Below are positions 8,821 to 17,050 of a DNA stretch of 45,796 bases, in pieces. The position numbers and the translations under genes were made by a program. The stretch spans positions 3,448 to 49,243 of the forward strand of contig PLQW01000205.1 of assembly GCA_003160215.1 (NCBI GenBank), read 5' to 3'. Source of the stretch: Acidobacteriaceae bacterium (GTDB lineage: Bacteria > Acidobacteriota > Terriglobia > Terriglobales > Acidobacteriaceae). The notes beneath the pieces are model-generated. The model made no database searches and was not told the origin of the DNA. It saw nothing but the letters and a program-made list of their open reading frames with translations. Position 1 is the stretch's first letter. The number at the start of each line of letters is the position of its first letter.

Positions 8821-9170
8821 TGTCGTTTCTCCTCTTTAGATATGTTTGCGGCGGCAGCCGGAAACTGATTTGCTGCCGATGTGCCCAGAGTGGAAGCCAG
8901 TCAACTTTCATCTGCTCCCTGCCTGTGAGCCAATCACCGGCTGCGAGTGAAAAGTAGCGCCCCTGGCCTTCTCAAGTCCTAAAGAGGAAGTTAAAAACAG
9001 GTGAGGAATTTGTTGGGAAAGGGTTGGGACAAAAATAGCGAGATAACTTACTTTAAATCAGTAACTTAGGAGAAGCGCGGATCTTGCTGAGGAGGCGTTG
9101 AGCTAGGTGCGGATGCCAATGCCTCCACTTTCGTGCAATCTATTTCTTGAAACGGTGCGGGACCGGGTCC
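8821..9170. other. Promoter-side intergenic region of the HAF-repeat gene
   Basis: No gene is supported here. The part around 8985-9075 is locally AT-richer than the surroundings and probably contains the promoter of the minus-strand HAF-repeat gene; I cannot assign -35/-10 boxes with confidence. A short plus-strand frame at 9107-9319 runs through the REP-like palindrome and the thaumatin remnant and is not a gene. Confidence 0.35.
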
Positions 9171-9214
9171 TGGGTGCCCCATCCTTTCGCCGCCCTTGCG
9201 AAAGGGTGGGAGCG
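9171..9214. repeat. REP-like palindrome, copy 2
   Basis: Second copy of the unit at 7894-7937: same TGGGTGCCCCATCC left arm, CCTTTCGC/GCGAAAGG core and GGGTGGGAGCG right arm. It lies about 80 bp past the stop of the thaumatin-like remnant, on its 3' side, mirroring the placement of copy 1 behind the HAF-repeat gene. Confidence 0.8.
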
Positions 9215-9294
9215 CGAATCCTGAACCCAGAGGACGTCACAACACTCAATCATCGACTTTCAGAGCGGCGTGCCCGATTCTCCGGACACTACGC

Positions 9295-9621
9295 TTACCT
9301 TGACCCGGCAGGGCAATAGGTCACGACATAACCGCGGCTTGGGTTGACCGTACACGCCACTTGTTCATCGTCGGTGGGGTGCTGATAGGCATCCGGACAG
9401 CTCGCCGCAGTGCACTTCCCACGGGTTCCTTTTGTGGTGAAAGAGCGATTGAGGTTGGTCGTCCACTCCATGGGCACGTTGTAGAAGATGACAGCTGCTT
9501 TGTCCACACAGTCGTCGGGTCGCCCTCCCGTCCGCCCGCCCATGCAGTACAATCCATTCTTCTGTGGAGTACGCGTGTTAGTTGCCCTCTTTCCGCCGTC
9601 GGCTCCCGCAGAACATTCGAT
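9295..9621 (-). pseudogene. C-terminal remnant of a thaumatin-like (osmotin/PR-5 type) protein
   Basis: The minus-strand frame open from 9621 to the stop at 9295 contains FYNVPMEW and, about 30 residues later, CPDAYQHPTDDEQVAC and GYVVTYCP at the very end. In thaumatin-like proteins the corresponding blocks are (F/Y)NVPMEF and the terminal CPDAYSYPxDD...C...Y.V.FCP, and family members end exactly there. The signal peptide, the N-terminal beta-sandwich and most of the disulphide-rich middle are missing; a TAA lies in frame at 9622-9624, and the accC promoter region begins there. A short internal deletion between NVPMEW and CPDAY is also likely. No ribosome site precedes any start. I read this as a decayed secreted-protein gene. 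Confidence 0.6.
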
Positions 9622-9656
9622 TTAGATTGCGTCTCTAGCGCCTTCGAGGCCCGGTC

Positions 9657-11183
9657 ATGTTCAAACGAGTCCTGATCGCCAATCGCGGAGAAATTGCGGT
9701 GCGCATCATCCGCGCCTGCCGCGAGATGGGTATCGAGTCGGTCGCCGTCTTCTCCGACGTGGACCGCAAGGCCCTGCACGTCCGCAAGGCCGATTACGCC
9801 TACCATATCGGTCCCGCTACGGCCAGCGAGTCCTATCTCAACGTGGACAAGATCCTCGACGTGGCGCGCCGCAGCCAGGCGGAGGCTATCCACCCCGGCT
9901 ACGGCTTCCTCTCCGAGAATGCCCGCTTCGCCCAGGCCTGCGCCGACCACGGGTTCAAGTTCATCGGCCCCAGCCCCGAGTCGATGGAGATGATGGGCTC
10001 CAAAACGCGCGCTCGCCAGAACATGAAGCGCGCCGGCGTGCCGTTCGTGCCGGGCTCGGAGCGCGGCTTGGATATCGATGCCGCCGAACGGCTGGCGGAG
10101 CAGATCGGTTATCCCATCATGCTGAAGGCGGCGGCTGGGGGCGGCGGCAAAGGTATGCGCCTGGTGCAGTCGCCCGGAGAACTTCACTCCGCCTACGAGA
10201 ACGCACGCAGCGAGGCCCAGCGGTCTTTTGGCGACAACGAGGTGTATCTGGAGAAGTACATCATCAATCCGCGCCACGTCGAGATGCAGATCTTCGGCGA
10301 CGAGCACGGCAATATCGTCTATCTGGGCGAGCGTGAGTGTTCGGTACAGCGCCGCCATCAGAAAGTGATGGAGGAGTCGCCGTCGCCGGTCGTGGACGAA
10401 GGCATGCGCCGGCGCATGGGCGAAATCGCGGTGCGCGTGGCCAAGGCCGCCAACTATCACAACGCCGGCACCATTGAGTTCCTGGTCGATGAGCAGCGCA
10501 ACTTTTATTTCCTCGAGATGAACACGCGCTTGCAGGTAGAGCATCCTGTCACCGAGCTGGTAACTGGCCTTGACCTGGTTCACCTGCAAATGCGCGTCGC
10601 TGCGGGCGAGAAGCTGCCGTTCAAGCAGGAGAACATTCGGCTGCGCGGACATGCCATCGAGTGCCGCGTCTACGCCGAAGATCCCGACAACAATTTCTTC
10701 CCGTCGCCGGGGCAGATCACACGGCTGATTTCGCCCTCGGGTCCGGGCATCCGCCGGGACAGCGGCATGTATGAAGGCTGGAACGTTCCCATCGAATACG
10801 ATCCTCTGCTGGCCAAGCTGGTCGGCTACGGCGAGGACCGCGACCAGGCGATCGACCGCCTGCTGCGCGCTCTGTACGAATATTTCGTTGGCGGCATCAA
10901 GACCAACATCTCGCTGTTTCGCCGCATCCTCAAGGACCCGGACTTCCGCGCCGGCAACCTGGACACGGGCTTTCTGGATCGGCTGCTGGCCAAGCCCAGC
11001 AATGAGACCGACCCCCGGCGTCCAATTGTGGCGGCGATCGGGGCGGCAATTTTTGCGTCCATGGAACCAAAGGCGACATTGCCGGGAGCGAACGGCGCCA
11101 CTGCGAGGAATGGCAACGCTGCTCCGCGGCCAACCTCGAATTGGCGGCGCACCGCGCGCGCCGAAGCCATGCGCGAGCGGTAA
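9657..11183 (+). CDS. accC: Biotin carboxylase / acyl-CoA carboxylase alpha chain, second copy
   Basis: This 508-residue protein starts MFKRVLIANRGEIAVRIIRA and carries all AccC blocks: HPGYGFLSEN near 81, MGSKTRAR near 114, the glycine-rich ATP loop AAAGGGGKGM near 158, ERECSVQRRHQKV near 226, FYFLEMNTRLQVEHPVTE near 285 (catalytic E and R), and the C-terminal PDFRAGNLDTGF. After about residue 450 comes a ~55-residue low-complexity tail without family similarity. The biotin-carrier gene follows 61 bp later. This pair, without a carboxyltransferase nearby, could serve acetyl-, propionyl- or another acyl-CoA carboxylase; the sequence alone does not decide. Confidence 0.93.
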   Translation: MFKRVLIANRGEIAVRIIRACREMGIESVAVFSDVDRKALHVRKADYAYHIGPATASESYLNVDKILDVARRSQAEAIHPGYGFLSENARFAQACADHGFKFIGPSPESMEMMGSKTRARQNMKRAGVPFVPGSERGLDIDAAERLAEQIGYPIMLKAAAGGGGKGMRLVQSPGELHSAYENARSEAQRSFGDNEVYLEKYIINPRHVEMQIFGDEHGNIVYLGERECSVQRRHQKVMEESPSPVVDEGMRRRMGEIAVRVAKAANYHNAGTIEFLVDEQRNFYFLEMNTRLQVEHPVTELVTGLDLVHLQMRVAAGEKLPFKQENIRLRGHAIECRVYAEDPDNNFFPSPGQITRLISPSGPGIRRDSGMYEGWNVPIEYDPLLAKLVGYGEDRDQAIDRLLRALYEYFVGGIKTNISLFRRILKDPDFRAGNLDTGFLDRLLAKPSNETDPRRPIVAAIGAAIFASMEPKATLPGANGATARNGNAAPRPTSNWRRTARAEAMRER

Positions 11184-11187
11184 GGAT

Positions 11188-11244
11188 AGCTTGTTGCTGA
11201 GTGCTGGATGCTGGATGCTGAGTGCTAGTTGCTAATTGCTAATT
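11188..11244. repeat. Degenerate short tandem repeat in the accC-BCCP gap
   Basis: The gap between accC and the carrier gene is built of 7-8-bp units varying on TGCTGAG, TGCTGGA, TGCTAGT and TGCTAAT, about seven in a row. They occupy the whole leader of the carrier gene, so the usual ribosome site is absent. The array is prone to slippage. Confidence 0.75.
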
Positions 11245-11745
11245 ATGACCTACGACATTGTGGTAGACGGCAAAACGCATCAGTTGGAGCTGACCCGCGG
11301 CGAGAAGACCTGGCTGTGCAAGGTGGACGGCCAGGAGATCGAGGTGGACGCCGCGCTCACCGCCCGCGACGTGATGTCGGTGCTGATCGGCGGCAAAGCC
11401 TACGAGATCAAGCGCGAGCGCTCGCTGCAAGGCGAACTGCACATGGTGATCGGCAGCGCGCGCTATGCCGTGGATGTCCAGGACCCGCGCTCCTTGCGCA
11501 CCCGCCGCGCCGTAGGCGGCTCCGAGGCCGGCCCACAGAAGGTCAAGGCGCCCATGCCGGGTAAGATTGTTCGCATCCTGGTCAGCGAGAGAGATGAAGT
11601 GAAGGCCGGCCAGGGCATCATCGTGATGGAAGCCATGAAGATGCAGAACGAGATGAAATCGCCCAAGGATGGCCGCGTACAGAAGATCCTGACTGCGGAA
11701 GGTTCGGTGGTCAACGCCGGCGACACGCTGGCCATCATCGAATAA
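11245..11745 (+). CDS. Biotin carboxyl carrier protein (biotin/lipoyl-attachment domain)
   Basis: About 166 residues from the ATG at 11245 (an in-frame TTG at 11236 would add three). The last 70 residues form a biotinyl domain: KVKAPMPGKIVRIL, GQGIIVMEAMKMQNEM with the biotin-accepting lysine of AMKM near 132, and GDTLAIIE at the end. The N-terminal half is a beta-rich region typical of stand-alone acyl-CoA carboxylase carriers rather than of AccB. It presumably carries the carboxyl group from the accC product just upstream to a carboxyltransferase elsewhere. No clear ribosome site; the leader is a tandem repeat. Confidence 0.88.
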   Translation: MTYDIVVDGKTHQLELTRGEKTWLCKVDGQEIEVDAALTARDVMSVLIGGKAYEIKRERSLQGELHMVIGSARYAVDVQDPRSLRTRRAVGGSEAGPQKVKAPMPGKIVRILVSERDEVKAGQGIIVMEAMKMQNEMKSPKDGRVQKILTAEGSVVNAGDTLAIIE

Positions 11746-11954
11746 GGCCAGAGCATTTCCCGAGTGGCTGTAGCTTGGGTAGTGCGGACCTTCAGGCCCG
11801 CGTACAAGCTCTCTATTTTTTGTCATCACGAGCGGGCGAACAGGCGTCCCCAACGAGCGCCGTTTTTGCGCTTGTTGGAGTAAAGTTCAGCCCGTGAGGG
11901 ATCTGCTTTTCTGGCTTCTCAGCAAGCGCCTGGAATGACGCCACAAATCTCCGC
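11746..11954. repeat. Repeat-filled convergent gap (family B unit)
   Basis: No gene. From 11777 to 11810 lies a unit GGGTAGTGCGGACCTTCAGG continuing into CCCGCGTACAAGCT, near-identical to 29894-29927 and partly to the reverse strand of 42049-42070. A second short match, GAGGGATCTGCTTT (around 11896), recurs near 13209. These are dispersed intergenic repeats between convergent transcripts. Confidence 0.65.
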
Positions 11955-11986
11955 AACAAAAAGGCGGAAGCTTCTCGCTCCCGCCT
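11955..11986 (-). terminator. Intrinsic terminator of the parvulin lipoprotein gene
   Basis: Read on the minus strand, AGGCGG-G-AGC pairs with GCT-T-CCGCCT around the loop GAGAA (10-bp stem with one G-T wobble), followed directly by TTTTGTT. It starts 27 bp after the stop of the minus-strand gene at 12013. Confidence 0.85.
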
Positions 11987-12012
11987 CGTTCATCGTTCGC
12001 GATTGCGCGCAG

Positions 12013-13083
12013 CTACTTCATCGTTCCCGCCTTCTTCAGAATTTCGTCGGCAAAATAGTTCTCCACCGAGGCCTTGTCGCGAATGGATTCGTAATACGCC
12101 GCTTTCAGCAACTGTTCGCGGCGGTCACGAAGCTGTTCCCGTATTGCTTGTTGCACGCGCGGGTCCTTGAGTTCACGCTGACCGGCAACTTCCTTGCTGA
12201 TGAGCTTGACCACACGGTAGCCATAAATCTGATGGCTGTTGGGGTCGGCCACTGGCAGCACCAGGGTGTATTGTCCGGGCTTCAGCTTGTTGATCGCATC
12301 GTAGGCGATCTTGTCCGTCTTCAGCGACGATTCAGGAACGAAACCCAGGTCGCCGCCGTTCTGCGACGTCTCCGGCTGCTCCGAGTAGTTCATGGCTACG
12401 GTGGCGAAGTCCTCGCCGCTATCCAGGCGATTCGCGATCATCTGGATCTTCTTGCGCGCGTCGCCCTCGTTCTGCGCCTTCATACTTTTCACTTGCGGGT
12501 TGGGCTGCGTTGTCACCAGGATCTGCGCCAGGCGGTACTGGGGCTCGATCAGGTTGAACTCGGCCTTGTGCTGGTTGTAGTAGCTGGTGATGTCGTCGTC
12601 GGTAATGTTGATCTTCGACGTGACTTCCTTGTTGAGCACCTTGTCTACGGTGATGGAGCGGCGCAGGTCGCGCTTGAAGTCGTCGAGCGTGAGCTTGCGC
12701 TCCTTCAGCCGTTTATCGAATTCTTCCTGCGTGTAGGGTGCTTTGATCTCCACCAGCTTGCTGGTGACTTCTTCGTCCGTCGCCAGCAGGCCCAGCTTCT
12801 CTGCGCGCTGCATCAGGATTTCGTTATCGATGAGCTCGCGCAAGATGCTCAGCCGCAAACTGTCAGCTTGCTCCACCCCGGGCTTTTGCGGCGACTCGGC
12901 GGTCTGGTTCTCGAAATACTTCTCCACTTCGGTGCGGGTAATCTTGCGGCCGTTCACGCGCGCCATTACGTCTTCGCCATCCTGCTTTCCGGAACAGCCA
13001 ACGCTCGACAGTAGCGCGATGAGGACCATCGACAGAGTGGCTACGATCGCGAGACTCGTCACACTCTTGCGTTTCAGTTTCAA
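12013..13083 (-). CDS. Parvulin-type peptidyl-prolyl isomerase lipoprotein (SurA/PrsA-like)
   Basis: About 356 residues. A TTG start at 13083 is chosen because AAGGAG lies about 6 bp upstream; a longer reading frame to 13122 lacks this. The N-terminus is a lipoprotein signal (hydrophobic 10-27, then SVGC with C30). A SurA_N-like helical region follows (ARVNGRKITRTEVEKYF, ELIDNEILMQRAEKLG), then a parvulin domain (YRLAQILV near 193 and QNGGDLGFVP near 258). It would act as a periplasm-facing foldase for outer-membrane or secreted proteins. The DsbA-like gene behind it on the same strand supports an envelope-folding context. A strong terminator follows. Confidence 0.87.
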   Translation of the reverse strand: MKLKRKSVTSLAIVATLSMVLIALLSSVGCSGKQDGEDVMARVNGRKITRTEVEKYFENQTAESPQKPGVEQADSLRLSILRELIDNEILMQRAEKLGLLATDEEVTSKLVEIKAPYTQEEFDKRLKERKLTLDDFKRDLRRSITVDKVLNKEVTSKINITDDDITSYYNQHKAEFNLIEPQYRLAQILVTTQPNPQVKSMKAQNEGDARKKIQMIANRLDSGEDFATVAMNYSEQPETSQNGGDLGFVPESSLKTDKIAYDAINKLKPGQYTLVLPVADPNSHQIYGYRVVKLISKEVAGQRELKDPRVQQAIREQLRDRREQLLKAAYYESIRDKASVENYFADEILKKAGTMK

Positions 13084-13279
13084 ACTCCGCTCCTTCTGAA
13101 AACTGCATGTCAAGCCGGGCATCGGGTAGAGCCGGCCTTAAGGCGGGCGTCTATGCCGCCGTAAATTTTCTGGGGCTGTTCAGTGTGTGCGTGAGAACCT
13201 GTGCCGTCCCGAGGGATCTGCTTTCTAGATTCTCTCTCCCCGCCTGTAAAGCCATGCCCCTTCCACGCCGAGCCGGGTC
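13084..13279. repeat. Gap with partial family A and GATCTGCTTT repeat units
   Basis: This 196-bp gap between two minus-strand genes has a fragment of the dispersed family A core (GTGAGAACCTGTGCCGTCCC at about 13191-13210), directly followed by GAGGGATCTGCTTT, also seen near 11896. The promoter of the parvulin gene must lie here, but I cannot mark it. Confidence 0.5.
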
Positions 13280-14227
13280 CTATTTGCTCGTCGCTGGCGG
13301 CGACGCTGGTGCTGGCGCCGGTGGCTGCACTCCGGCGGCCAGCAACTGCTGGTTCAATGCCGCCTTCACCTGGTCGGCATCGACTGCCCCTTCCAGCCGT
13401 TCTCCGTTGACAAACATCGTTGGGGTCGCGCTCACTCCCACGGAGTCACCCTCGGCCATCGAGGACTTCACAGTCGCGTCCGCCTGAGCTTTCACGCACG
13501 CCTGCAGCCGGGTGGCATCGGCCCCATTCTTCTTGCCGACATCCAACGTGAGGCGGTCCAATTCACCGAAAGCCTGGTGCACGTCCTTCTGAGGACCGCC
13601 GATCACGTGCTGATTAGCGTGCACGTAATCGGCGAACTCCCAGTAGCCCTTGCCGCTCTCTTTGGCCAGGCAGTTGGCGTCGTTGGCAGCGTGTTGCGCC
13701 CAGGGATGCATCGACAGCGGATAGTCCTTGTAGATGATCTTTATTTTGTCGCCGTATTGCGGCAGGATTTCGCTCATCAGCGTGCTGTGCATGCGCGAGC
13801 AGAACGGACATTCGAAGTCGTCGTAGTTCACGATGGTAACCTTGGCGTCCGGATTTCCTCGCACCGGCCGGCCGGCTACATCGATTTTCTTCATCGTCTC
13901 GGCGTAGGGGTCCTTGGTCATGTCCATCTTGGTCAAGCGAATCAGGCTCTTGCCGTCTTTGGAAAGAATGAAGTCAACGGCTTGCGACTTTCCTCCATGA
14001 CTCAAGGTGACGGTGAGATTGTCATAGTTGGGAAACTCGCTTGGCGTCAGCGGCCCCAATTTGATGTCCACGTCGGGAGGAATATTGAAGTAGGAGCGGA
14101 CCTGGCGCTGGACCTTTTGGGCCACGTCTGCAGGAGCGGGGGATTTCGACTGCGCCGAACACCCGGCGCAGAACAATAGCAACAAGACAGCCAGTCGTCG
14201 CAAGGGCAAAATAAAAACCACCTTCAA
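13280..14227 (-). CDS. DsbA-family thioredoxin-fold protein, exported
   Basis: This 315-residue protein begins with a TTG (rc of 14225-14227) and a signal sequence ending LLLLFCAGCS. The cysteine could be lipidated, although C at -3 makes a poor lipobox. Residues ~30-115 form an N-terminal domain of unknown type. From ~120 there is a DsbA-like thioredoxin fold with the redox motif CPFC at 140-143, HPWAQHAANDANCLA, and the cis-proline loop SATPTMFVNG near 270. The tail is proline/alanine-rich. It probably oxidises or isomerises disulphides in the periplasm. In this phylum such proteins often lie near folding factors, as here with the parvulin gene. Confidence 0.85.
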   Translation of the reverse strand: MKVVFILPLRRLAVLLLLFCAGCSAQSKSPAPADVAQKVQRQVRSYFNIPPDVDIKLGPLTPSEFPNYDNLTVTLSHGGKSQAVDFILSKDGKSLIRLTKMDMTKDPYAETMKKIDVAGRPVRGNPDAKVTIVNYDDFECPFCSRMHSTLMSEILPQYGDKIKIIYKDYPLSMHPWAQHAANDANCLAKESGKGYWEFADYVHANQHVIGGPQKDVHQAFGELDRLTLDVGKKNGADATRLQACVKAQADATVKSSMAEGDSVGVSATPTMFVNGERLEGAVDADQVKAALNQQLLAAGVQPPAPAPASPPATSK

Positions 14228-14364
14228 GACTAATCGTAAGTGTTGATTATCTCATGGCGAGTGCATTTTAAGCACTTGGGAGGATAGCAGCGTGGTCTTG
14301 GGCGGCAACTTTCTCGCCCCCCGAAGACCGGCGCTTGGGGAGCTGTACAACCGAAATTGCAAAA

Positions 14365-14407
14365 GGGGAAAGAAAAACCCCGACTTCCGCGCCGGCAAAA
14401 GTTGGGG
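14365..14407 (-). terminator. Intrinsic terminator of the EXORDIUM-like gene
   Basis: On the minus strand CCCCAACTT pairs with AAGTCGGGG (one mismatch) around a GC-rich loop, followed by TTTTTCTTT. It begins about 40 bp after the stop at 14449. Confidence 0.75.
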
Positions 14408-14448
14408 CTTGTTGTAAATATCGGTGCTTCAGCCTTGTGGACGTATTG

Positions 14449-15423
14449 TCACGGTCCGACTTGTACGCAGCCGCTCACGTGATTGTCGTACTCCATCTGC
14501 AGATCGTAGAAATTACCGTTCCACATCTGGTTGGCCAGGCTGCTATCCCAAGTGTCAGTACCGAAGTTCCAGGCACAGAGGTCGCCGATTTCCTCGCCGT
14601 TGGCCGTATCCCACCAGGCGTTGAGTTCCGGATCGGTGGTGGCTTCCGTGATTTCGTGGCTGGCCACGTTCACTGCCGCATCTGACGGCTTATCGCCGCT
14701 GGGATCGTGCTGGGTGCCAGCATAACAGTAGTTGGGGTCGGCGTACGGCTCGTTTCCGTAGATAACCGGAGACGACGTGCTGCCGTAGTAGCCGTGGTAG
14801 GCGCAGTAGGCTGTGTAGGCGCAACTCGATCCCGAGCAGGAGCCTTCTCCCTGGGAGGTGAAGACCAGGTACATCTTGCCCAAGCCGCTGGTCCATCCTT
14901 TCAAGGCCAAGACCCTCGCGATCTCAGTTCGGAGCTGCGCGTCGGTGATGCAGTTGCCGGGCGTGACTGGGTCCGTGCATCCGCTCGCAGGATAGGGATT
15001 CGTATCGACATAGTAGCCAGCGAAGCTGCCGACGTTGAGGAAATAGTGGTCGACGCCGCCCGTGACAGAGTAGTACTGGGTGCTATTGTTAGCGATACCG
15101 TGACCCGGGTAATCGGCCATGAAACGCTTGACCAGATTCTCATATGTCGTCGACAAGCTGGTCGGATGGCCGTTCTGTAGAGTCGGCGGTACCCAGAAGA
15201 TCACGTACGTCGTGACCGACGGCATGATCGGACCGCCATGGTAACTGAGAGCACCGGCGGGCGCGGGCATTGTCCCAGCCATGGAGGACGTGGGGAAAAT
15301 GTGCACGGTATTACCCTGCTCATCCGTGACTCTATACGGCGATTCCTCTTGCGCTAACAGGTGGACTTGCAACAGCAGGCACAACAACGCGCCCGCGACG
15401 GCTAACTTCAAAAGTGTTTTCAT
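14449..15423 (-). CDS. Secreted EXORDIUM/phosphate-induced-protein-1-like protein
   Basis: About 324 residues from the ATG at 15423, which follows GGAGAAAAGGAAAAG on the minus strand. Residues 1-25 are a signal peptide (MKTLLKLAV...LLAQ). The body has the marks of the EXORDIUM (PF04674-type) family: LSYHGGPIMP near 60, TYVIFWVPP, a central cysteine-rich stretch (SCSGSSCAYTAYCAYH), and near residue 260 the SHEITEATTDP motif with AWWD and EIGDLC after it. The HE..EATTDP block looks like a metal-protease-type helix, but activity has not been shown for this family to my knowledge. Exported to periplasm or medium; role unknown. Confidence 0.7.
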   Translation of the reverse strand: MKTLLKLAVAGALLCLLLQVHLLAQEESPYRVTDEQGNTVHIFPTSSMAGTMPAPAGALSYHGGPIMPSVTTYVIFWVPPTLQNGHPTSLSTTYENLVKRFMADYPGHGIANNSTQYYSVTGGVDHYFLNVGSFAGYYVDTNPYPASGCTDPVTPGNCITDAQLRTEIARVLALKGWTSGLGKMYLVFTSQGEGSCSGSSCAYTAYCAYHGYYGSTSSPVIYGNEPYADPNYCYAGTQHDPSGDKPSDAAVNVASHEITEATTDPELNAWWDTANGEEIGDLCAWNFGTDTWDSSLANQMWNGNFYDLQMEYDNHVSGCVQVGP

Positions 15424-16123
15424 CGTTCTTTTCCTTTTCTCCAAAAACTGAAATTTTGTTTTAGCCCCACAGCCCCCACATCTATATCCGTGATAGATCC
15501 ACGAATAACTTTCTGATCTCGCTTACCTGAGACCTGTTGTGTGCGTATTTCCCCCATCAAAACTTCGGGTTCCACAGCGCGCTTTTGAGTTGATGCCAAA
15601 CCCCGATGGCTCTTTTTACTCTTGGAAGGCTTGCAAAGACGCAAAGGCTACTGCAAGACTGGTGCCAACTCGAAGTGGATAGAGAGACGTGCGATTCTTT
15701 CCGCATTCGCAATGACATACAGCGCCGGCATCCCAATTTCAGATGGGATCGCTCGTTCGTCTTGGTCGATGAGGCTATCCGGATGGATATTGACGACTAT
15801 CCGTTCGGATAGTTATATAGGAATGTGGGGAATCGAGCGAACTTTTTTCTTGACTGGTCGTGGGCTCGGGACAGGAGTCCCCCCTTCGCCAGCGTCTACG
15901 TGACACATATCCAGCGCGGTAGGCGCGAAATAGGTTAGTAGCCCAAGCGCGGAGCCGTAGACGGAGTGCTCGGGTAAAGTGGAAAATCAACCCCAGTCCC
16001 GTAGGAACGGCACAGGTCCCAGCGCAAGCGCGGTAGGCCCCACCAAAATATTCAGGATCTTAACATTCCGGCATAAAACCCTTCGCCGCTACGGCAACTC
16101 CAAACTCGCTTCGCCATCTGGCT
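15424..16123. other. 700-bp intergenic region without a supported gene
   Basis: Short frames on both strands here have no recognisable protein character. The side near 15424-15480 is AT-rich and probably carries the EXORDIUM-like gene promoter. Imperfect repeats are present: CAGCGCGGTAGGC near 15913 against AGCGCGGTAGGCCCC near 16026, and a GATGGATA/CTATCC pair near 15775-15810. I see no RNA gene. Confidence 0.4.
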
Positions 16124-17011
16124 TCAATCCTGCCCCGCGATTTTCAGCAGCGTGCCCACCGGCAACAAGGCATTCATTGAGCCTGACCGAAAGCCTTCGA
16201 GATCGAGCGTCACGTAGGCAAACCCCAGCGCCTTGAAGATCCGCGTGAACTCGGCAGCCATTTCCATGGTCATCGCCCGCGGCAATTCTTCCCGTGCGAT
16301 CTCGATCCGCGCTATTGCGCCGTGATGCCGCACCCGCACCTGGCGGAATCCAAGTTCTCGCAGCGCATCTTCACCATGCTCTACTGCGGAGAGCGCCTCC
16401 CGCGTCACTACGCGCCCGTACTCGATTCGGGAAGACAGACACGCTGACGCAGGTTTGTCCCAGATACGCAGTCCCGCTTGCGACGCCAATTGCCGAATGT
16501 CTGCCTTGGTCAGTCCCGCTGCAAGCAAGGGCGCGGCCACATGATGTTGTCGGGCCGCCTGCTGCCCGGGCCGGAAGTCGCCTTGGTCGTCGAGGTTCAC
16601 GCCGTAGGCAATGGCATCGAACCCCAAGCCTTGCCGCTGCTGTTCCATTACGGTGAACAGTTCGTCTTTGCAGTGATAGCAACGGGCTCCATCATTACGC
16701 AGGTACTCGAGGCGCTCCATCTCTTCGGTTGCAACCACGCTCAGCGGTATGCCTTGTTCTTCGGCGAAGGCAACGGCATCGCGCATTTGCGAGCGCGCCA
16801 GGCTGGGAGAGTCGGCCAGCATCGCCAGCATGTCTCCCCCCAGTTCGCGGTGCGCCGCCCAAGCCAGAAATCCCGAATCCACTCCACCGGAATAGGCCAC
16901 CAGCAATCGCCCGAGGGAATGTAAGTGTTCCGCCAGCGCGCGTGACTTGGCCGCAAGAACTTCGGCTTCAACGGGAAGATTGGAATGCGCCTTGGAATGC
17001 GCCACAGACAT
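16124..17011 (-). CDS. larE: ATP-dependent sacrificial sulfur transferase LarE
   Basis: This 295-residue protein has the PP-loop SGGVDS at 41-46, CYHCKDELF at 111-119, and KPASACLSSRIEYG with C191, the position of the sacrificial cysteine in LarE of Lactobacillus. LarE gives its cysteine sulfur to the pyridinium dinucleotide precursor of the nickel-pincer cofactor of lactate racemase. The presence of that cysteine suggests the one-sulfur-per-protein type rather than the [4Fe-4S] type, which has three cysteines there. larB, larC and larA are not in the window, so its pathway partners must lie elsewhere. An inverted-repeat element separates it from lptD upstream. Confidence 0.9.
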   Translation of the reverse strand: MSVAHSKAHSNLPVEAEVLAAKSRALAEHLHSLGRLLVAYSGGVDSGFLAWAAHRELGGDMLAMLADSPSLARSQMRDAVAFAEEQGIPLSVVATEEMERLEYLRNDGARCYHCKDELFTVMEQQRQGLGFDAIAYGVNLDDQGDFRPGQQAARQHHVAAPLLAAGLTKADIRQLASQAGLRIWDKPASACLSSRIEYGRVVTREALSAVEHGEDALRELGFRQVRVRHHGAIARIEIAREELPRAMTMEMAAEFTRIFKALGFAYVTLDLEGFRSGSMNALLPVGTLLKIAGQD

Positions 17012-17050
17012 CGCTCAATTGTAAGACACTTGCTGGGAAGAGGAGGTTTG

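Noticed and set aside
15606-15990. Short frames between the EXORDIUM-like gene and larE
   Set aside because: No ribosome sites, no protein-like pattern, repeat-containing sequence.
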